Position numbers and translations under genes: made by a program. Of a stretch of 14,907 bases of DNA, positions 14,030 to 14,907 are shown in pieces. The number at the start of each line of letters is the position of its first letter. Position 1 is the stretch's first letter. The notes under the pieces are model-generated. The model searched no databases. It had not been told where the DNA came from and was given only the letters and a program-made list of their open reading frames with translations. This stretch comes from JAICIG01 sp035532215 (lineage in GTDB: Bacteria; Planctomycetota; Planctomycetia; Pirellulales; JAICIG01): the NCBI GenBank assembly GCA_035532215.1, contig DATKRK010000101.1:1-14907 (forward strand), read 5' to 3'.

Positions 14030-14058
14030 ATTGTAAGGCCGGAAGCCAGACCTCGGAA
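14030..14058 (-). promoter_or_regulatory. Candidate uvrA promoter
   Basis: On the - strand TACAAT (14035-14030) matches the -10 consensus at 5 of 6 bases. TTCCGA (14058-14053), 17 bases upstream, matches the -35 consensus at only 3 of 6. Transcription would begin near 14023, inside the GTTC/GAAC inverted repeat, a normal place for a repressor site. Confidence 0.3.
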
Positions 14059-14078
14059 GCCGGAAAAAGCCGGCCGGT

Positions 14079-14108
14079 GGCGAGCGGGGGGCGTCAGCCC
14101 CCTGGTTT
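14079..14108 (+). repeat. GGCGAGC-box stem-loop, copy 1
   Basis: GGCGAGC (14079-14085) is followed by a stem GGGGGC (14087-14092), the loop GTCA and the stem GCCCCC (14097-14102); a G.T pair can close it further. It aligns with the copy at 14354-14383 on the opposite strand at 24 of 30 positions, including identical GGCGAGC and GGCGTCAGCC. Confidence 0.7.
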
Positions 14109-14126
14109 GAGGCTGGAACGCCCAGC

Positions 14127-14141
14127 GCGGCCTTCGGCCGC
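14127..14141. repeat. GCGGCC-TTC-GGCCGC hairpin
   Basis: A perfect 6-bp stem with a 3-base loop, 4 bases before the large palindrome. It may belong to the same composite repeat. Confidence 0.55.
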
Positions 14142-14145
14142 AACC

Positions 14146-14201
14146 AAAGTCGCTTTTCGCTCCGCGAAAAGACGTCTTTTCGCGGAGCTAAAAGCGACTT
14201 T
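14146..14201. repeat. 56-bp near-perfect palindrome
   Basis: The two 28-base halves are complementary at 27 of 28 positions, with no loop and a GACGTC centre. The outer arms are AAAGTCGCTTTT / AAAAGCGACTTT and the inner arms GCTCCGCGAAAAGAC / GTCTTTTCGCGGAGC. The only mismatch is C14158 against T14189. Such an arrangement can form a cruciform or a long hairpin in RNA. It resembles dispersed palindromic (REP-like) units rather than a terminator, since it is symmetrical and lies well away from the lnt end. Confidence 0.85.
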
Positions 14202-14353
14202 CTGAACCGTGACTTTAAGGTTCACACCGCGGAACCCGGTTTGACCCGCAGGACGAAATCTTCGCGGCCCGGAAAGAAATAGAACGTTTGTGGTACGGGT
14301 TGGCGAGATCGGCGACGTTGGCGTTTCTTGCCGCCTACTTGCTCTTACCCCCT

Positions 14354-14383
14354 CCACCCGGAGGCTGACGCCTCCGGCTCGCC
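14354..14383 (-). repeat. GGCGAGC-box stem-loop, copy 2
   Basis: On the - strand this reads GGCGAGC, then CGGAGGC, loop GTCA, then GCCTCCG and GGGTGG. The stem is 8 bp when the flanking bases are counted (14358-14377). It starts 10 bases past the lnt stop codon and might act in 3'-end formation or mRNA protection, but no T-run follows. Confidence 0.7.
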
Positions 14384-14393
14384 GAGCGGCTGC

Positions 14394-14907
14394 CTACTCC
14401 TGGCTCCGTTTCTTCCGCCGCCCGACCACGGCCAACCCCAGGCAGCCCGCCAAGCATAGGCCCGCCGGCAGGTCGCCCCAGAGGACGTAGGGGCTAGCGC
14501 GGCCGTCGAGCCGGACGTCGGCCAGGATCACGGCCGTGTCGTGACGGGGGCCTTGCTCGATAATTCGCCCGTCGGCATCGATCCAAGCCGAAAGGCCGGT
14601 ATTGGCGGCGATCAAAAACGGCTTGCGGCATTCGACCGCCCGCAACACGCCGCACATCAGGTGCAAATCGAGTTCGCTCGAGCCCCAGAACCAGCCGTCG
14701 TTGGTCAGGTTCACCAGCACGTCGGGCTCCTCGCCCGCCGCCCGCATCGTCGCGACCTGGTTGCGAATCAGGTGCGGCAAGCAGGTTTCATAGCAGATGT
14801 TCGCTGCCAGCCGGGCGCCGCCGACATCGATGACCGGCGATTGCGAGCCCGCTTCGATGCCCGCCCCTAGCGGCGTCAGTCGATACAGCCAAGGAATCTG
14901 CTTGGCG
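14394..14907 (-). CDS. lnt: Apolipoprotein N-acyltransferase, C-terminal part (partial)
   Basis: The gene enters from beyond the window end and stops with TAG at 14396-14394; 170 residues are visible. Lnt is an inner-membrane enzyme that transfers an acyl chain from phospholipid to the N-terminal cysteine of lipoproteins. The nitrilase-like catalytic domain is recognisable from ANICYE, whose Cys corresponds to the catalytic Cys387 of E. coli, followed by LPHLIRNQV, VNLTNDGWFWGSSELDLHL, RAVECRKPFLIAANTG and IDADGRI. A last hydrophobic helix (WGDLPAGLCLAGCLGLAVVG) and a basic tail RRKKRSQE match the final transmembrane segment and cytoplasmic end. The other two catalytic residues (Glu267 and Lys335 in E. 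coli) would lie outside the window. A TTG codon at 14780 could be mistaken for a start, but the conserved ICYE motif lies upstream of it in frame. Confidence 0.93.
   Translation of the reverse strand, partial: AKQIPWLYRLTPLGAGIEAGSQSPVIDVGGARLAANICYETCLPHLIRNQVATMRAAGEEPDVLVNLTNDGWFWGSSELDLHLMCGVLRAVECRKPFLIAANTGLSAWIDADGRIIEQGPRHDTAVILADVRLDGRASPYVLWGDLPAGLCLAGCLGLAVVGRRKKRSQE

Larger units (their letters stand above)
13975..14393. other. 419-bp intergenic region rich in palindromes (lnt-uvrA)
   Basis: No gene is supported here. From left to right it holds a uvrA promoter/operator candidate (14011-14058), a GTCA-loop stem-loop (14087-14102), a GCGGCC-TTC-GGCCGC hairpin (14127-14141), a 56-bp near-perfect palindrome (14146-14201), a small TGAACC/GGTTCA inverted repeat (14203-14224), about 130 bases with nothing recognisable, and a second TGAC/GTCA-loop stem-loop (14358-14377) near the end of lnt. 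Short open frames across it are interrupted and not family-like. Confidence 0.7.

Overview
The window looks like a chromosomal stretch from a GC-rich planctomycete, probably of the Pirellulales type. The reasons are a very long UvrA built from two UvrA copies in one chain, several exported proteins of the planctomycete kind (a HEAT-like lipid-free secreted protein, a TPR plus LecA-like protein, a VWA plus STN protein), loose gene spacing, and intergenic spaces full of short palindromes and degenerate repeats. This placement is inferred from gene content and from family knowledge; no search was run.

Layout on the + strand: positions 1-126 hold a strong 20-bp-stem hairpin and GC-rich leader repeats. 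Next comes a 609-residue exported protein of unknown function (127-1956). A small thioredoxin-fold [2Fe-2S] ferredoxin follows (2077-2424), with a good -35 box in front of it. Then come an exported TPR plus LecA-like domain protein (2541-3323) and an 804-residue exported protein with an N-terminal VWA domain, a coiled-coil/TPR-like middle and a C-terminal STN (secretin/TonB N-terminal short) domain (3541-5955).

Layout on the - strand, converging on that block: a CBM9/DOMON-like protein (6049-6735); a 198-bp spacer bounded by an inverted pair of ATCCGTG-type repeats; the 2346-residue tandem UvrA (6934-13974), with a C-terminal extension of about 340 residues that is itself a two-fold repeat; a 419-bp intergenic region (13975-14393) with a 56-bp near-perfect palindrome and an inverted pair of stem-loops showing compensatory changes; and the C-terminal 170 residues of apolipoprotein N-acyltransferase Lnt, which runs off the end of the window.

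The genes do not form one obvious pathway. UvrA is nucleotide excision repair, Lnt is lipoprotein maturation, and the + strand genes are envelope or exported proteins plus an electron carrier. I see no CRISPR array, tRNA, rRNA, transposase, toxin-antitoxin or defence cassette. The most unusual object is the UvrA: all four ATPase sites of the normal dimer lie in one polypeptide, and a paired, unrecognised domain is attached at the C-terminus. The second most interesting layer is the non-coding repeats around uvrA.
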